From contig CM057449.1 of the NCBI GenBank assembly GCA_016271365.2, positions 1,569,240,501 to 1,569,304,500 of the forward strand: a stretch of 64,000 nt of DNA, read 5' to 3'. Shown in pieces: positions 22,666-34,290 of the stretch. The first letter of the stretch is position 1. The number at the start of each line of letters is the position of its first letter. The notes below the pieces were generated by a model, which did no database searches, was not told the origin of the DNA, and saw only the letters and a list, made by a program, of their open reading frames with translations. The position numbers and the translations under genes are program-made. The stretch is from Neoceratodus forsteri. Its lineage: Eukaryota; Chordata; Ceratodontiformes; Ceratodontidae.

Positions 22666-25399
22666 CTAGTTTCTTAAATTAAATTGAGGTTGTGTCCAAA
22701 GGACAAGGAAATCAAAGGGAAGCTGAGAGGCCCGAGAGTGGGAAGAGTGAGACGGGAACCCCCCGGAGAGGGTAGAAAGTTGCCCCGACAGATGTTGTCT
22801 CACCCTATGGGAGAAAAGGTGGGTTCTCTGGCAAGCGGAGATAATCACCCTATGCCGGGCCATGGGTGACAACAGGGAGAGATGAAGCCATGCCGTCCGC
22901 CTAGTGCAGATCGCTGTTCCTACGACCCTGGAAGCTACCTCATTTGCGTCGTAAGATGCCCTTGCTTAGTGCCTTGCTAGCTCCAGTCCACGTGCAGAGA
23001 GTGCAATGGCATGTCTGCTTTCCTCCGTGTCAGGCATCGAGGCTAGGAGTAGACCTAGCCTGGACCACAGGAACCTGTCATAGGTAGCGTAGTGGGCCTG
23101 ATGTGCAGATATAGAGAGAAGCAACCATGCAGAGTAGAAAGTCCTCCTACCCCAGAAGTAAAAATACATGGAGTCTGCATCTGGGGACTGGTCATGGTGA
23201 AGGGTGCAAAGCCCAACGGGAGTATCCAATTGCGTCAGTCCTGAGCCAGAATAAGGCAGACTACCTGGAGGGGGGGGCACAATACCTCTGGCGGAGATCC
23301 CTAGGGGGCTGGGACTCCAGAAAAGGGTCTCTGCCAGAAGTGCACCAACATCTCCCAAAAGGGAGCAGGCCAGGGGGGCACTACAAGAGTGTCTGCACTG
23401 AAATCGCCCAAAAAGGCGCACGTCGGATGCTCCGGATTGTGCTGAGTGGGTGGGGTGATATGCAGGTCCTCCAACTCCTCACGAGGAAACGCTGATACTC
23501 AGCGAGATCAGCAGCTGGGGAGATGTGGACAGATGGTTCCTCTTCTCCTGAAGAGGAGGATGAGGAGTCGGAGACCTCAAAGGTTCAGAGGTTGGCTTTT
23601 CAGGGGGAGGTTGAAAAACCTGCCTGTCCATGGCCCTGACATAAGAGGGAAACTGAGCAGGCACAGCTCTGAACTGCTCCCAGGAGAGAGAGCCGCTCGG
23701 ACCAAGAATACCTGGGAGAGCAGGAGGAGGTGGCAGAGGAGAGGGGGCAGAGCTGATAACAGGAATCGTCTGTTCTCCACCTGGGCTAGAGAGCGCACCT
23801 GGAGCCCCAAGGGAAGAGGGAGCTCTGGAAAACTCAACAGCCGACAGCTGCTCGACCATATTGGAACTGCCTAGGCTGCACCTTGAAGAATCCCCCCTGT
23901 GAAGTGACCGGGGACGTGAAAGTACAAAAGGACGGTCCCCTACCTCCAAAGAATGGGGCCCTCTTCAGGAAACCGAAAAGGAAGGGCAGAGATCCACACT
24001 ACGACTCCTTCCAGAACCCGGATGGGTCTCAGAAAAGGGTCACCGCGTCAAAGTCCTACCCCTCGACTCCTCGGAGTCTGAAAGAGCCCTTCTCCTCGAA
24101 AAAGCCAGACTAGGCAGCTGGCAACCCTGGTCAGCCTCCAAAGGGACTATCCAGGGAGCAGCACCTTCCCCTCCCCTCCTGTGGCTGCTCCGATTGGCCC
24201 CAAAGTTGGGCAATCCAGGCACACCACCTGAGGGGGTACCACCACTGAGGGGTCAGAAAACCCTCCGAGGCCAGGCTGCCTACATCACTGCCTGCTGGTC
24301 AGCACCCCTGACCCTGGACCCGGGAGCAACTGTTCGCTTCTTAGATGGGGGCTGGATCCAGACTGCTGAGGACACTACCAAGGTGTCCATGTGAGCAGCC
24401 AACTCCAAAGAGTCAGACTGCCTATCTGACTCGCAGTCCGATTCCGCCTCCGAGGAGGTGGAGACTGAAGTCCTGTGCCAGATGGTACGTGGATGCCCAC
24501 TGCCATCCTGACTGAATGGGGCACCAGATTGAGTGACTGCACCAAAGTCGGCACCGAAGACCTCAACTGCACCAAGAACGGCGAGCGAAGAAGACACGGC
24601 ACCGAGAATGGCAGCAGCATTGGGGCCAGGGCCTGTCACGGCGCTGTCCCGACCGCACTCTCAGCGCCGAGATCAGAAACCCCCATGGCGCCGTGTCCTC
24701 ACTCAGCACCGCAAGTGGCACGGAGCTGGACACGGCGGCATGCTCAACCACGATGCTGTGAACAGCGCCAAGGTGAGAAACAGTAAAGGACGGCGCCATA
24801 GAGCCTCCCACAGTGCCATCAGCACCATCGGCGCCACAGCTGAGACAGCGGCGAGCGACAGACCAGCACCGACAATGGTGCCATCATGGCCCACAGCACC
24901 ACGAATGGTGCTGAGGCCAAAGATGGCGCCGACAGACGGCATCGAGAACGGTGCCGACCCAGGCCTTCCGACCCGAGGAAACAACACCGGGGGAGCCTTC
25001 ACCCCCGAAGGGGTGATTACCAAAGCAAGCTCTGCCCGCCCCCAAGGGAACGGACTGACCTCCTGCACCGCTGGAAGGGGCTTCTACAATGGCGAGGCTA
25101 CTAGGAGCAGAAGCCCCCTCCTCCGCGGTCCATATAGAACCGGGAGGGGACCCAGAGGAAAGGCCGAGAGACTGTGGCTTGGCCTGATGAGTGTGCGCCC
25201 ATCCAACGAAAGTCAGCGGAGCTTGTCCAATTTTCCACACGTGTTGTTCGATGACACAGTGGTCCATGGAGAAGCAGGCGTCGCACGAATCCATGTTGTG
25301 TAGTGGGCCAAGACATGCGAGGCAACGGTCATGCTGGTCGGTGACGGAGTACTTACGGCCACACGTACACCGATGCATAGGGGGTCGTCCCATCTTCAA
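22666..25399 (-). pseudogene. D1 gag-like protein with N-terminal zinc motif
   Basis: Likely start region MKMGRPPMHRCTCGRKY at 25399. It leads into a Cys/His motif CTCG-x8-QHDRCLACLG-x2-H-x4-CDAC (about 25270-25375). A long spacer rich in Pro, Ala, Ser and Val follows, with short repeats at 24530-24960. Near the C-terminus (22780-22975) is the block EVASRVVGTAICTRRTAWL, split across frames, shared with D2 and D3 and, more distantly, with families A, C, E and F. Several frameshifts interrupt it. The protein presumably packages the RNA. The function is inferred from position, not from sequence. Confidence 0.72.
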
Positions 25400-25841
25400 A
25401 GTTTTCCTGCCCCCCTGACCGAGACATGACCTACGGAAAAAACAACCAAAACAAGTCTTGAAGTCGCTAAATAAAAGAAAAGAAACAGTCTTACCAGGCG
25501 ACGTTGAGTGGTGGCGGACAGCGGAACAGACAGGAAATTATAAGGATTTGAATACTACAGAGTCGACAGACTTGGCTTCGAAACAGACAGCAGGCCTCTT
25601 GCGCAGCAGAGCTTCCACGAGGTGCGACCTCTACGGCGGGAGATGAAGAACTGGCGGGAGGGCGGGGTTGATGACACCTAATGGCCAACCCGCGAGCGCC
25701 ACTCAGTGCGTCGGCCTCGAGGGCAGCACTGATGGTGTGTCGACTCTCCCCATCCAAAAAAAAAAGGGGCTCCTATGGGGTCGTGACCTCCGGCCACTAT
25801 ATCCAAAGGTGACGAATGGTGAAGACTGACACAGATAAGAT

Positions 25842-26077
25842 TGTCTGTTATTGAGGTCATGTGGTATAAAGGTAGGAAAGCTCTGACCGCTGGTCAGCCC
25901 ATGATGATGCAGTAGCAAGGAGACAAACCGCAAAGCGGAACAAAGAAGAGTGCACTTAATTTTTAGAGCTTGCAACTTTTACCCTAGAGATGATGTTTTC
26001 TTCCTGTATCGTTCCTGGGAATATATGAGCTTCCAATGGCCCTCCAAGTGCCTGTGCTGTAAAAAAAAAAAACTTAG
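25842..26077. other. Spacer, nothing recognised
   Basis: A/T-rich, with a run of 12 A at 26061-26072. No recognisable content. Confidence 0.4.
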
Positions 26078-26665
26078 AGAATACGCTGAACCAGCACGGT
26101 GGCGCCGAGGGCAGAGGTGCTGGACGCCTTACCCCGCATTATGCCGGCGACCCTTGTTCAGGAACTATCACGAGCTGCCGGGGGTCGGCAGGGGAGGAGA
26201 GGGATCGAGCATCCAAGGGCCTGTTCTCCCTCTCCAGTGGTCGGTGTGCTTCTGGCCCCTAGCGGAGGCTGGTGGGCAGTGCGCCGATACTGTGCAAAGG
26301 GGGCTGAGATGGGGCAGGCGCCAGGAGGAGCACGTGTGGATGCATGTGTGCTCCCTCCACTGGCTTCACTGCATGCCCCTCTGATGTAAGGAAGCAAATG
26401 TGGAAAAATGGTCCCGCCGGTAATGCAGAGTGAAGCAGCCACCCGCCGCTGGCCCCAACCCTGAATTTCGCTCCTGAACTGGATCTGATTTGAGATGAGT
26501 GAGCTTAGGGGGCCCCTCCCCGCCCCACCATGGGGGGTAATCCATGGGGGAAGAAGGGATGCTGCTTGATCTCGGGGTGCGGGGCTGGATGGGTGGCTGG
26601 TGATGAGGGCCGACCGCGGGACCTGGGGCAGAAACAGATAAGGAAAAAAAAAAAAGAATACGCTG
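26078..26665 (+). mobile_element. SINE, family S copy 2, with 11-bp target duplication
   Basis: Flanked by perfect direct repeats AGAATACGCTG at 26078-26088 and 26655-26665. The tRNA-like head holds GAGGTGCTGGACGCCTT and GCGACCCTTGTTCAGGAAC (B-box-like). The tail ends in 12 A just before the second duplication. At 566 bp this copy is longer than the others; its 3' half (26400-26640) is not seen in copies 1 and 3. Confidence 0.75.
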
Positions 26666-27265
26666 GCATATTCCTGTGAAAAGCAAAAACATCTTGTACA
26701 GAGGGGAAATGCCTGTGCATGATGGCATCACATGCAGGTGTGTAGCTGATGTTTTGGACCATGCCTTCCTTAGAGCTACCAAGCTCTAGCGATGGAAGAA
26801 CCAGGGCTGGTGGTCTACTGTTGGATATCAGAAGTGTTGTGGGGCCACCAAGGAGAGTACTGAGGATGGTACAGAATATGGCACAGATGACAGCACCAAG
26901 GATAACACTGCAGCTGGAACAGAGACTGGTGCCAGCTGCTGTAGAGTCACGGTAAAACAGGGGCCACTGTTCCATGATTACTGCTAACCTGTAAAACTGT
27001 TCAACCCAAATGTCACTGCTAAGAAATGGAGAGTCAGAGATGGAGGTGCCTGGCAAGACTCGGTAGTGGGTAAAGAGTTCAGCACTGTCTAAACTGTAAA
27101 GACCGAGAGAGGCAGTGTTAACAGTGGCAGCAGTACCTCGGCTAACATGTTAGTGTCTGGGGACTTGGAAATAGCATGATGGTGGCTAGAACGAGACCTG
27201 TGATGTCTTTTATTCTTCTTACGAGAAGATGAGGAGGTAGAAAAGTTCCTATGAGAGGCTTCACC
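26666..27265 (-). pseudogene. DIRS gag N-terminal fragment
   Basis: Minus-strand reading shows a basic Ser/His/Arg-rich part (SRKKNKRHHRSRSSHHHA, about 27180-27235), then SDIWVEQFYRLAVIMEQWP (about 26960-27020). This corresponds to the DEQFHQWDALMERWARR block of A1. It is a stray gag remnant, cut off at the right by the truncated left end of element B and at the left by the SINE. Confidence 0.65.
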
Positions 27266-27584
27266 AGAAGTGCTAGGACCCAGCGGGAGTCAAAAATCTT
27301 CAGGAGGGCCGGCGCCGAGGTAAGACCACGCATGTGTGGCACTGCGAGGCTGGCTCGCACCTGTATGGGCTATCTCAGCATCGACCCTCCAACCGCCTCA
27401 GTTCCTTTTCGACCGAGGAGGTGCAGTGGAAATTAACTTAGTAAACACCTAACCTAATCCGGGCATAAGACAGCCCACATGACCCATGTAAGAAGGGTCT
27501 ACTCAACCGTGTCTTCACAGCCCAAGCCAACAAGGGAGTGAAGACTAGAAGCAGGATGAGTGAGTTCAGGGGATGGTGGGTGAT

Positions 27585-27700
27585 TGTGTGAATGAATGGT
27601 GAAGACTTCGTCCAAGAAGATCAAGAATTACGATAGGTAAGTAATTTCCACATCTTCCTGGACTAAAAGTCTTCACCATTTATTCACACTAATGGGAGAG
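27585..27700 (+). repeat. B internal complementary region
   Basis: Joined complements of the left and right ends. The left-end part reads ACGATAGGTAAGTAATTTCC, followed by ATCTTCCTGGACTAAAAGTC. It preserves the outer end that B itself has lost. Confidence 0.82.
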
Positions 27701-27779
27701 TACCAAGCTAAAAACCAATCCCTTCCCCCCACCCCCCGGTAGGGTGGGAGGAGACAGAGCACACTCAGGACAGAAGTCC

Positions 27780-28730
27780 ATTAAGCATTGTCCTGCCGAA
27801 AGAAGTGTGCTGTCTGGCATGGTCATCCAGAGCGTAGTGCTTCACAAGAGTGTGCACCAAGCTTCAAGTAGCTGCTTTGCAAATATCTGTAATGGGTATG
27901 TTACGAATTTCTACCAGGGATGCCTCAACTGCTCTGGTAGAGTGGGCATAAACCCGGCCTTCCAACTTGACTTGTGCCATTGAATAGTAATGACGAAGAC
28001 ATGCCACCAACCATGCAGAAATGCATCTAATGGCAACTGGCTGACCCAGCCGGGTCATGCTGAAAAATATGAAAAGATGCTTGGATTTGCGAAACTCTAG
28101 TTCTGTCAATGTAGAATTGTAGAACCCCTCTTGACATCCAGAGAGTGAAGGGCGCATTGCCCTTCATTCCGGAAGTTGGCAAAATAAGTGGAAAGAACCA
28201 GGGGTTTGCTAAGGTGAAATCCCGAAGCACCTCAGCAGGAATTTATGGTGAGTATGAAGTACCACCTTGTCCTTGTGAAAGACAGTATATGGAGGGTCTG
28301 TGACCAAGGCATGAATTTCAGAAACACTGCGAACAGAAGTAACAGCCACTAAGAAGGCAGTCTTCCAGGTCAGGTACTTCAAGTCACAGGTTGCTAGAGG
28401 CTCAAAGGTTTACGGGTGAGCACAACTAGCACGAGGCTGATGTAAGATCTGAGCCAGTGGCATGTTTCACACTGGCTCATGGTAGATGGAAATCGCATAG
28501 AGGTGTACCTTCACTGTTGAGTACTGCAGTCCTGCATTTGACAGGTCCAAGAGGTACTCCAACACTTTATTCGGCGGGCAACAAAATGTGCCCAGCCTGG
28601 ACTTTTTTTGCACACCAATTGGAAAATCGCTTTCACCTAGTTGTGCAAATTTCCCAGTGGAAGGCTTGTGTTAAGATTATCGATATCCTTTGAGAGACCG
28701 CAGACCTACTCTCTTCTATCTCCTCAGGTA
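27780..28730 (-). pseudogene. B tyrosine recombinase
   Basis: The C-terminal part 27864-28157 has VYAHSTRAVEASLVEI (HxxR) and ITDICKAAT. The upstream part has YSTVKVHLYAISIYHEP and KVLEYLLDLSNAGLQ at 28480-28580. The region with the first catalytic arginine (28300-28430) is partly deleted relative to A1. Broken frames, so inactive. Confidence 0.78.
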
Positions 28731-28879
28731 GCCAGGCATGGAGATGACGGGAGCGCAGGTTGGGATGGACCAGGGGTCCCTGTGTCAGGAGGCCCGTCCA
28801 AAGAGAAGCTTCCTTGGGGGGACTTCTGACAACCTGTTGATTAGTGGAAACCATATCTGACAAGGCAAAAGCGGGGGGA

Positions 28880-30110
28880 TGAGGATCATCCTGCTCCCCT
28901 ATGCCATCAGCTTGAGCAGCATCCTCTGAACTAAAGGCAGGGGAGGAAATGTGTACAGAAAGCTTTCTGTCCACGACAGTCTGAATGCATCCTGACAGAA
29001 AACATCAGGCTCTGGATTTCTGGAGCAGAATAGAGGCAGTTTTGTGTTGAGAGGGGACACAAAGAAGGTACAGGTTGGACTGTCCCACTCGCCAAATAGC
29101 GACTGCACGCCGCAGAGGCGACTGACCATACCTAGGAACCCACCTCCAGTCTACTGATGTGATCCGCTAGGTCATTCTGAATTCCTGGCAGGTAGACTGC
29201 CTGAATTAGGGTACTGTGCTTGAGACATCATTCCCACCCCTTCATGGTCTCCCTGCAGAGTGTAGGAGCACGCTCTAACCTGCTTTATGATGTAATACGG
29301 CATGGCCTTATTGTAGGTCTGAAGGAAGATACCTTATGATGGAGGACATCATTCAGGACTTGGGATTTATGTGAAGATGAGACTCCTCCTGAGAGCAGAG
29401 GTCTTGACAGTGAGCTCCCCTACTGATCAGAGATGCATCCATGGCAATGGTGATCTGAGATGCCAGTGGGGCTAAGGGTAGACCTTGTAGAAGCCTGTCT
29501 TCCTGTGCCCACCATGCAAGTGATCTTGTCAGGAGTTCCATCTCCTTTATATGGAGGACTGTAGGTGTGTGGTCGGAGACCACCATGTGCTGAGCATTCA
29601 CTGTGTGGTCCTCATGTGGAACTGTCCAGAGGAAGTATGAAAATGGTAGAGACCCCAACACTCAGCATCCACTGCATGGATTGGACTCGTACAAGTTTAC
29701 TCTCTATGAGGAAAGAATCATCCAGACAAGCTAGTTCCCCGACCCTTGCTAGGAGGTGGCCGGGAGGGGGGGACTCTTATGAAGAGAAGCTGAGAGGCTT
29801 GAAGCTGTGACTTTGAAGGGTCAGCAGTACCTTCATGGAAATGTCCTGTATGTCCAGGGATGTTGTGAACTAGTCATGCTGCTGGGGAGGTGGTAGGAGA
29901 GCCCCTACGGAGTCCATCTTGCCCTGAACAAAGACCTATTTTGTTTCTGAGGTCGAGAATAGGGCGCGTGCCGCCTGTTCTTTTAGGGACCTGAAGACTA
30001 CGAAAAAGGCCCTGAATCTCTGAGGTGAGAAGGTCTGACTGTGAAGTGGGGACACTGAGCTGCCACTAGGGGGACAGTAGGGGGAGTCTCTGAAGGTTGA
30101 CGGAGTACCC
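28880..30110 (-). pseudogene. B reverse transcriptase and RNase H remnant
   Basis: Pieces at 28899-29129 and 29353-29661 match the A1 polymerase thumb and RNase H start (VPHEDHTVNAQHMVVSDH against VAHENHPVDALHSVVSEH). The YxDD region near 29720 reads only LDD with the rest lost. The fingers are barely recognisable at about 29930-30000 (minus strand, R-P-x-L-D-L). Strongly decayed. Confidence 0.68.
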
Positions 30111-30239
30111 CTTTCAGAAAATCTGGAGGCCCCACTTATCTATTGTTATAGACTGCCATAAGCTGAAAGTGATTCAGATAATCTCTCACCGCAGGGCGAA
30201 AATCCACCTCAGGCAGTTAAGATGGAACCCGGACTAATA

Positions 30240-30672
30240 TCTCAGAAAGTGGCACTTGGTGCCTTCAGGCCCTGTGCCTCGAGCTGCGTTTTCTTCTCAG
30301 CTGATAGTTGAACTCTGTAAAGACCCCTCAATCCCCACCTCCCAGGACTGCTTGTTGCACAACTGACACTGGTTCCAGCCCCCTTGAGGGGCTGAAGGGG
30401 CCGGTCCGGTTGTTCTGAAGGCAGCTACTTGAGTGCCGAACAGAAAGAATCATTAGAAATCCTGATGTTCTAAGTCAGGAGAGTCACCTGACATAGATCC
30501 CAGCAGTAGCTGCCCTAGAGGTTGAGACGTAGGCCTCCACAGAGCTTTTATGGCAATGACTGCTCATTTCCCTCCAAGGTGTCAACCTTGCAAGATTCCA
30601 TACTGACAGGACGAGCTGTGGACCCCTGAGGGAGACCAGTTTTGTTGTTCTCTGGTCTGACAACCATGGTAT
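30240..30672 (-). pseudogene. B gag-like protein, C-terminal part
   Basis: Contains VVRPENNKTGLPQGSTARPV (30590-30665), which lines up with VVLAENDKVVLPQTTTARPI of A1. It continues across element C to 36884-38150. Confidence 0.68.
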
Positions 30673-30998
30673 AGTACAGTTACATAAGAACTTACCATAA
30701 CAGTAGATCTTCGAGAGGAGCTCTTGCAGAAGGCTATTACCATAGGACTATGCCACTGGGCACTAGGACCCCATGGAAACCTTCTAGCTAGCAATCTTCA
30801 GCAGGGACCGCCCCTGACGCTGGCTCCACCCTGAAGTCGGCCAATGGTACGTAAGGGGGCGGTCCCCAGCCCCACCTTAGTTCACCCGCCAGACAACCAT
30901 TGGTAAGGCCAGCAGGCGGACCGGGCAGAAGCTTGCCATAAAAAAGATGCAGAGACTCACCAGGGGGAAGGAGGAAGGGAAAGCATCACCTGCTACAA

Positions 30999-31095
30999 GA
31001 GCTCCTCTTGAAGATCTACTGTTATGGTAAGTTCTTACGTAACTGTACTATCTTACTTCGAGTGGGAGCTCTTGCAGCAGGCTATTACCATAAGG
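30999..31095 (+). repeat. C internal complementary region
   Basis: Reads TATGGTAAGTTCTTACGTAA, then CTGTACTATCTTACTTCGAG: the complement of the left end joined to the complement of the right end. Confidence 0.87.
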
Positions 31096-31249
31096 ACAGA
31101 GTCCCAAGCAGTCCCAGAAAAAGGACTGAGATAGATCTGGGGGAGGCTGAAGTGCAACTGCCGGAAGAAGGCATCAGGACAGGAGGCCTTGAAGGACAGC
31201 CAGGTCAAAACCTGCCCTTCTCCCAGAGGCAATGTCCAAGCTGTAGTGC

Positions 31250-32370
31250 TAGATAAATGTATGCACTGAGCTCCAGGTAGCTGCTGCTCAAATGTCCGCT
31301 ACTGAAACATTACGCATAGAAGCAAAAATAGCAGCCACTCCCCTGGTGGAATGACCCGTGACGAGCACAGAAGGGGTTTGTTGTACTTATCATTGCAGAA
31401 TACAATGCAATTCACCAGCCACTTAGATAAGGTCTGTTTAGACACTGGAGCACCCGACAACGAGGTGAGAAGGCCACAAACAACTGATCCATCATATGGT
31501 ATCAAGCAGTACGGTTGAAGTAGTACTGTAGGGCCCTGTGAACATCCAGAGTAAGCAGGATCGCTTCCCCTCAGCTCGAGTGGTTGGGGTAATACACTGG
31601 CAGGTTAATGTCCTGAATAATTGTGCACTCGGACACTGTCTTAGGTAAAAACTTAGGGTTAGTACGTAAGGACACACTGTCCTTATGGAAATCTAAATAA
31701 GACTCCTTACACATCAGGGCCTAAAGCTCAGAAACTCTCCGAGCAGAAGTAACGGCAACTAAAAATAACACTTTCCAAGAAAGGAAGCGAAGCTAGCAGT
31801 CCGTGACAGGCTTGAACAGGGAAGAGTATGTTTCTTGAGCATAAAGAGGAGATCCCAGGGTGGTACGGGATCTCTGATGGTAAGCTTAATGTGCAGTATG
31901 CCCCACAAAAAGGTGCGGGACACGTCCAGCTGGGTGAGGGTCCTCCCCATAGGTATGTGATAAGCAGAAATTGCAGAAAGATGTACCTTAATAGAGGAGT
32001 AGCTCAAGCCTTGGTTTAATAAGGAAAGGAGATACTCTAAGACAGAGTTCACAGGACAGATAAGCAGGTCCAAGTGATGGGGTGAGGTCCACAGACAAAA
32101 TCTTTTCCACTTCATGATATAAGTGGATCTAATCAAGGGCTTTCTCGCTGTGATGAGAACGTCCACCACCTCATGGGAGACCCCATAACTGAACTTAACT
32201 AAGTCTGCAGGAGCCACGCATGAAGATGCAGGGATTTGAGGTCCGGATGGACCAGGGTGCCTTGATCCTGTGACAGCAAGTGTGAGCTCAGCAGCAGCTG
32301 TATTGGAGGCTCCACTGCCAGCTGCTGAAGAAGTGGGAACCAAATCTGCCAGGGCCAATAAGGAGTGATG
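31250..32370 (-). pseudogene. C tyrosine recombinase
   Basis: The N-terminal core-binding part is intact over 31759-32358 (ITARKPLIRSTYIMKWKRF, YSSIKVHLSAISAYH). Just downstream come the first-arginine region (RVSEL, about 31740) and a C-terminal part with frameshifts. The HxxR and tyrosine boxes near 31260-31370 are partly recognisable only (S-F-H-Q-G where H-S-T-R is expected). Inactive. Confidence 0.75.
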
Positions 32371-32374
32371 AGGA

Positions 32375-34290
32375 TCATCTCTGCTCCCTCAGCTGCGACT
32401 TCAGGAGGACCCTCTGGAGAATAGGAAAGGGAGGGAAGGCATACAGAAACCTCCCTGTCCAACAGAGGGACAAAGTGACTGGCCAGAAAACATCAGGCCT
32501 GGGCTCTAGCAAGCAGAAACTGGGCAGTTTGCGTTGAGTGGATACGCAAAGAGGTCCAACTCTGGATGGCTCCATCTGTCGAACAGCTGGTCTGCTACTG
32601 ACTGAAGGAGCTCCCACTTGTGAGCCTTGGACCGACACCAGCTTAGGCTGTCAGCCAAGACATTTTGGACGTCTGAAACATGAACAGCGGTGAGGTCAAA
32701 GTGGTGTTCCAGGGCCCAATACCAAACCTTCATCACCTCCCGGCAAAGGGGGTAAGAATGTGTGCCCCCCTGGATGTTGATGTAAAACACTACTGACATG
32801 TTGTCCATCTGGATGAGAAGAGGGCCTGGTGAAAGGTCTGACTGAAACGCCTGCAAAGCGTTCAGGGCCACTCGCATCTCTAGGACATTAATGAGGAGCG
32901 TCTACTCGTCTGCAGACCAGGTCCCCTGGGTCTGTCTGTTCTCCAGGTGAGCACCCCAATCTAGACCGGAAGCATCTGCAGTCAGAACCTGTCTTGGGGG
33001 CTCCTGCCAGAAGGGGACCCCTCGTTCCAGGTCGGATGGGTCTAGCCACCAGGACAGAGTCCTTCGGACTGGGTCGGAGCTCCTGATCGGCTGGTTTAGG
33101 TTGTCTGACCTTTGGTCTCATTGCACCCTGAGCATCCTTTGCGGGAAGCCTCATGTGAAGGTAGGCCAAGGAAACTGTAGGAATGGTCACCGTCACGTGC
33201 CCCAGAAGTCTGAGGAAGGTCCTGGCTGGTACCTGGGGAGCCATGGATACTGCTCGGGCTAAACTCCTCAGGCGATCTCCCCTGTCTTCTGGGAGAAAGG
33301 CCATGCCTTGAACCATGTCCTGGTCCGCTCCGATGAAAAGGAGTCATTGACTAGGCCATTGGATGACTTTGGAAGGTTCAGGGTGATCCCCAAATCTCAG
33401 AAGAGTGTAAAAGTATCTCTGAGAGCGTGAAGTAGTTGCGCTTTGGAAGGAGCTGCCAGGAGCCAATCATCCAGTTAAAGGAAGACGTAATGGCCCTGGC
33501 ATCTAAAAGTCGCAGCCACCACTGCTAGACACTTGGTGAAGATTCGAGGAGCGGAGGAGAGACCAAATGGTAAGGCTCAGAATTGGTAATGTCTCCCCCA
33601 GAAGTGGAACCTCATAAACTTCTGATGGGGAGGAAAGACCCATACGTGCAGGTAGGCGTCCTGCATGTCCAGGGAGCAGAGCCAGTCCCCTTGGTGCAAG
33701 AGGGGAATGAGGCCTGGAAGACTGACCATTCTGAACTGCTTGTACTCGATAAAGAGGTTTAGAGAGCTGAGGTCCAGAATGGGCCGAAGGTCTCCGTTTT
33801 TTTTTGGGACCAGGAAGAAATGAGAGTAATAGCCCTGCCCCTGTTGTTCCAGGTGGACCGGTTCTATTGTCCGCTTCTGCAGAAGGGCCTGGATCTCTCC
33901 TTCTATAAGGGGTATGTGAGAAGGGGGATAACAGGAGGACCTGGTGGCTTGTCCGGAGGGATCTGTATGAACTCTAAAGTATGTATGTCCTCTCCTAATC
34001 AGATCCGACACCCAGAGGTCTGTGGTAATGTTGCTCCATCCCTCTAGGTAGACGGAGAAGCGACCCCCTACTGCCTCCCCCATGGCCTCCGCCGGAGAAG
34101 GGGTGACAGGCAGCGAGTCATTGGGCGGATCCGGGAACAGGCAGGGAGGGCTGAGAGGGCTTGGGACCTCTAGAGGCAGAGCTTCCAGGAGTTTAGGTTG
34201 TTGCATTCCTCTTGAAGACTCCTCTCTGCTGGAACTGGCTGTGGGAATTTTACCCTGACGGCTTCTGAAAAGGCTTCTGGTCCCCATTGT
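32375..34290 (-). pseudogene. C reverse transcriptase and RNase H
   Basis: The fingers and palm are in one long frame, 33577-34287: RPILDLSSLNLFIEYKQFRM, then GDWLCSLDMQDAYLHV (motif A). The YxDD site at about 33470 reads stop-LDDWLLAAP, with the tyrosine codon turned into a stop. RNase H at 32506-32877 has LLIQMDNMSVVFYINIQGG and DVQNVLADSLSW. The domain order is normal. Confidence 0.84.

Larger units (their letters stand above)
21753..25841 (-). mobile_element. DIRS element D1, gag-only, with A4 nested inside
   Basis: The left end (ATGACGTACCTACCGTAATTC) and the right end, read in complement, share the block around GTGGCCAGAGGTCATGACC and ATCACCTTTGGGTATAGTGG, so both ITRs are present. The left ITR begins at 21753 and the right ITR is about 25490-25841. 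Between them lies only a gag-like gene. No reverse transcriptase, RNase H, recombinase or ICR was found. Without A4 (294 bp) the element is about 3.8 kb. Confidence 0.78.

Noticed and set aside
24533..25303. 256-codon plus-strand frame
   Set aside because: Antisense of the D1 gag spacer and zinc motif. G+C-rich sequence keeps several frames open.
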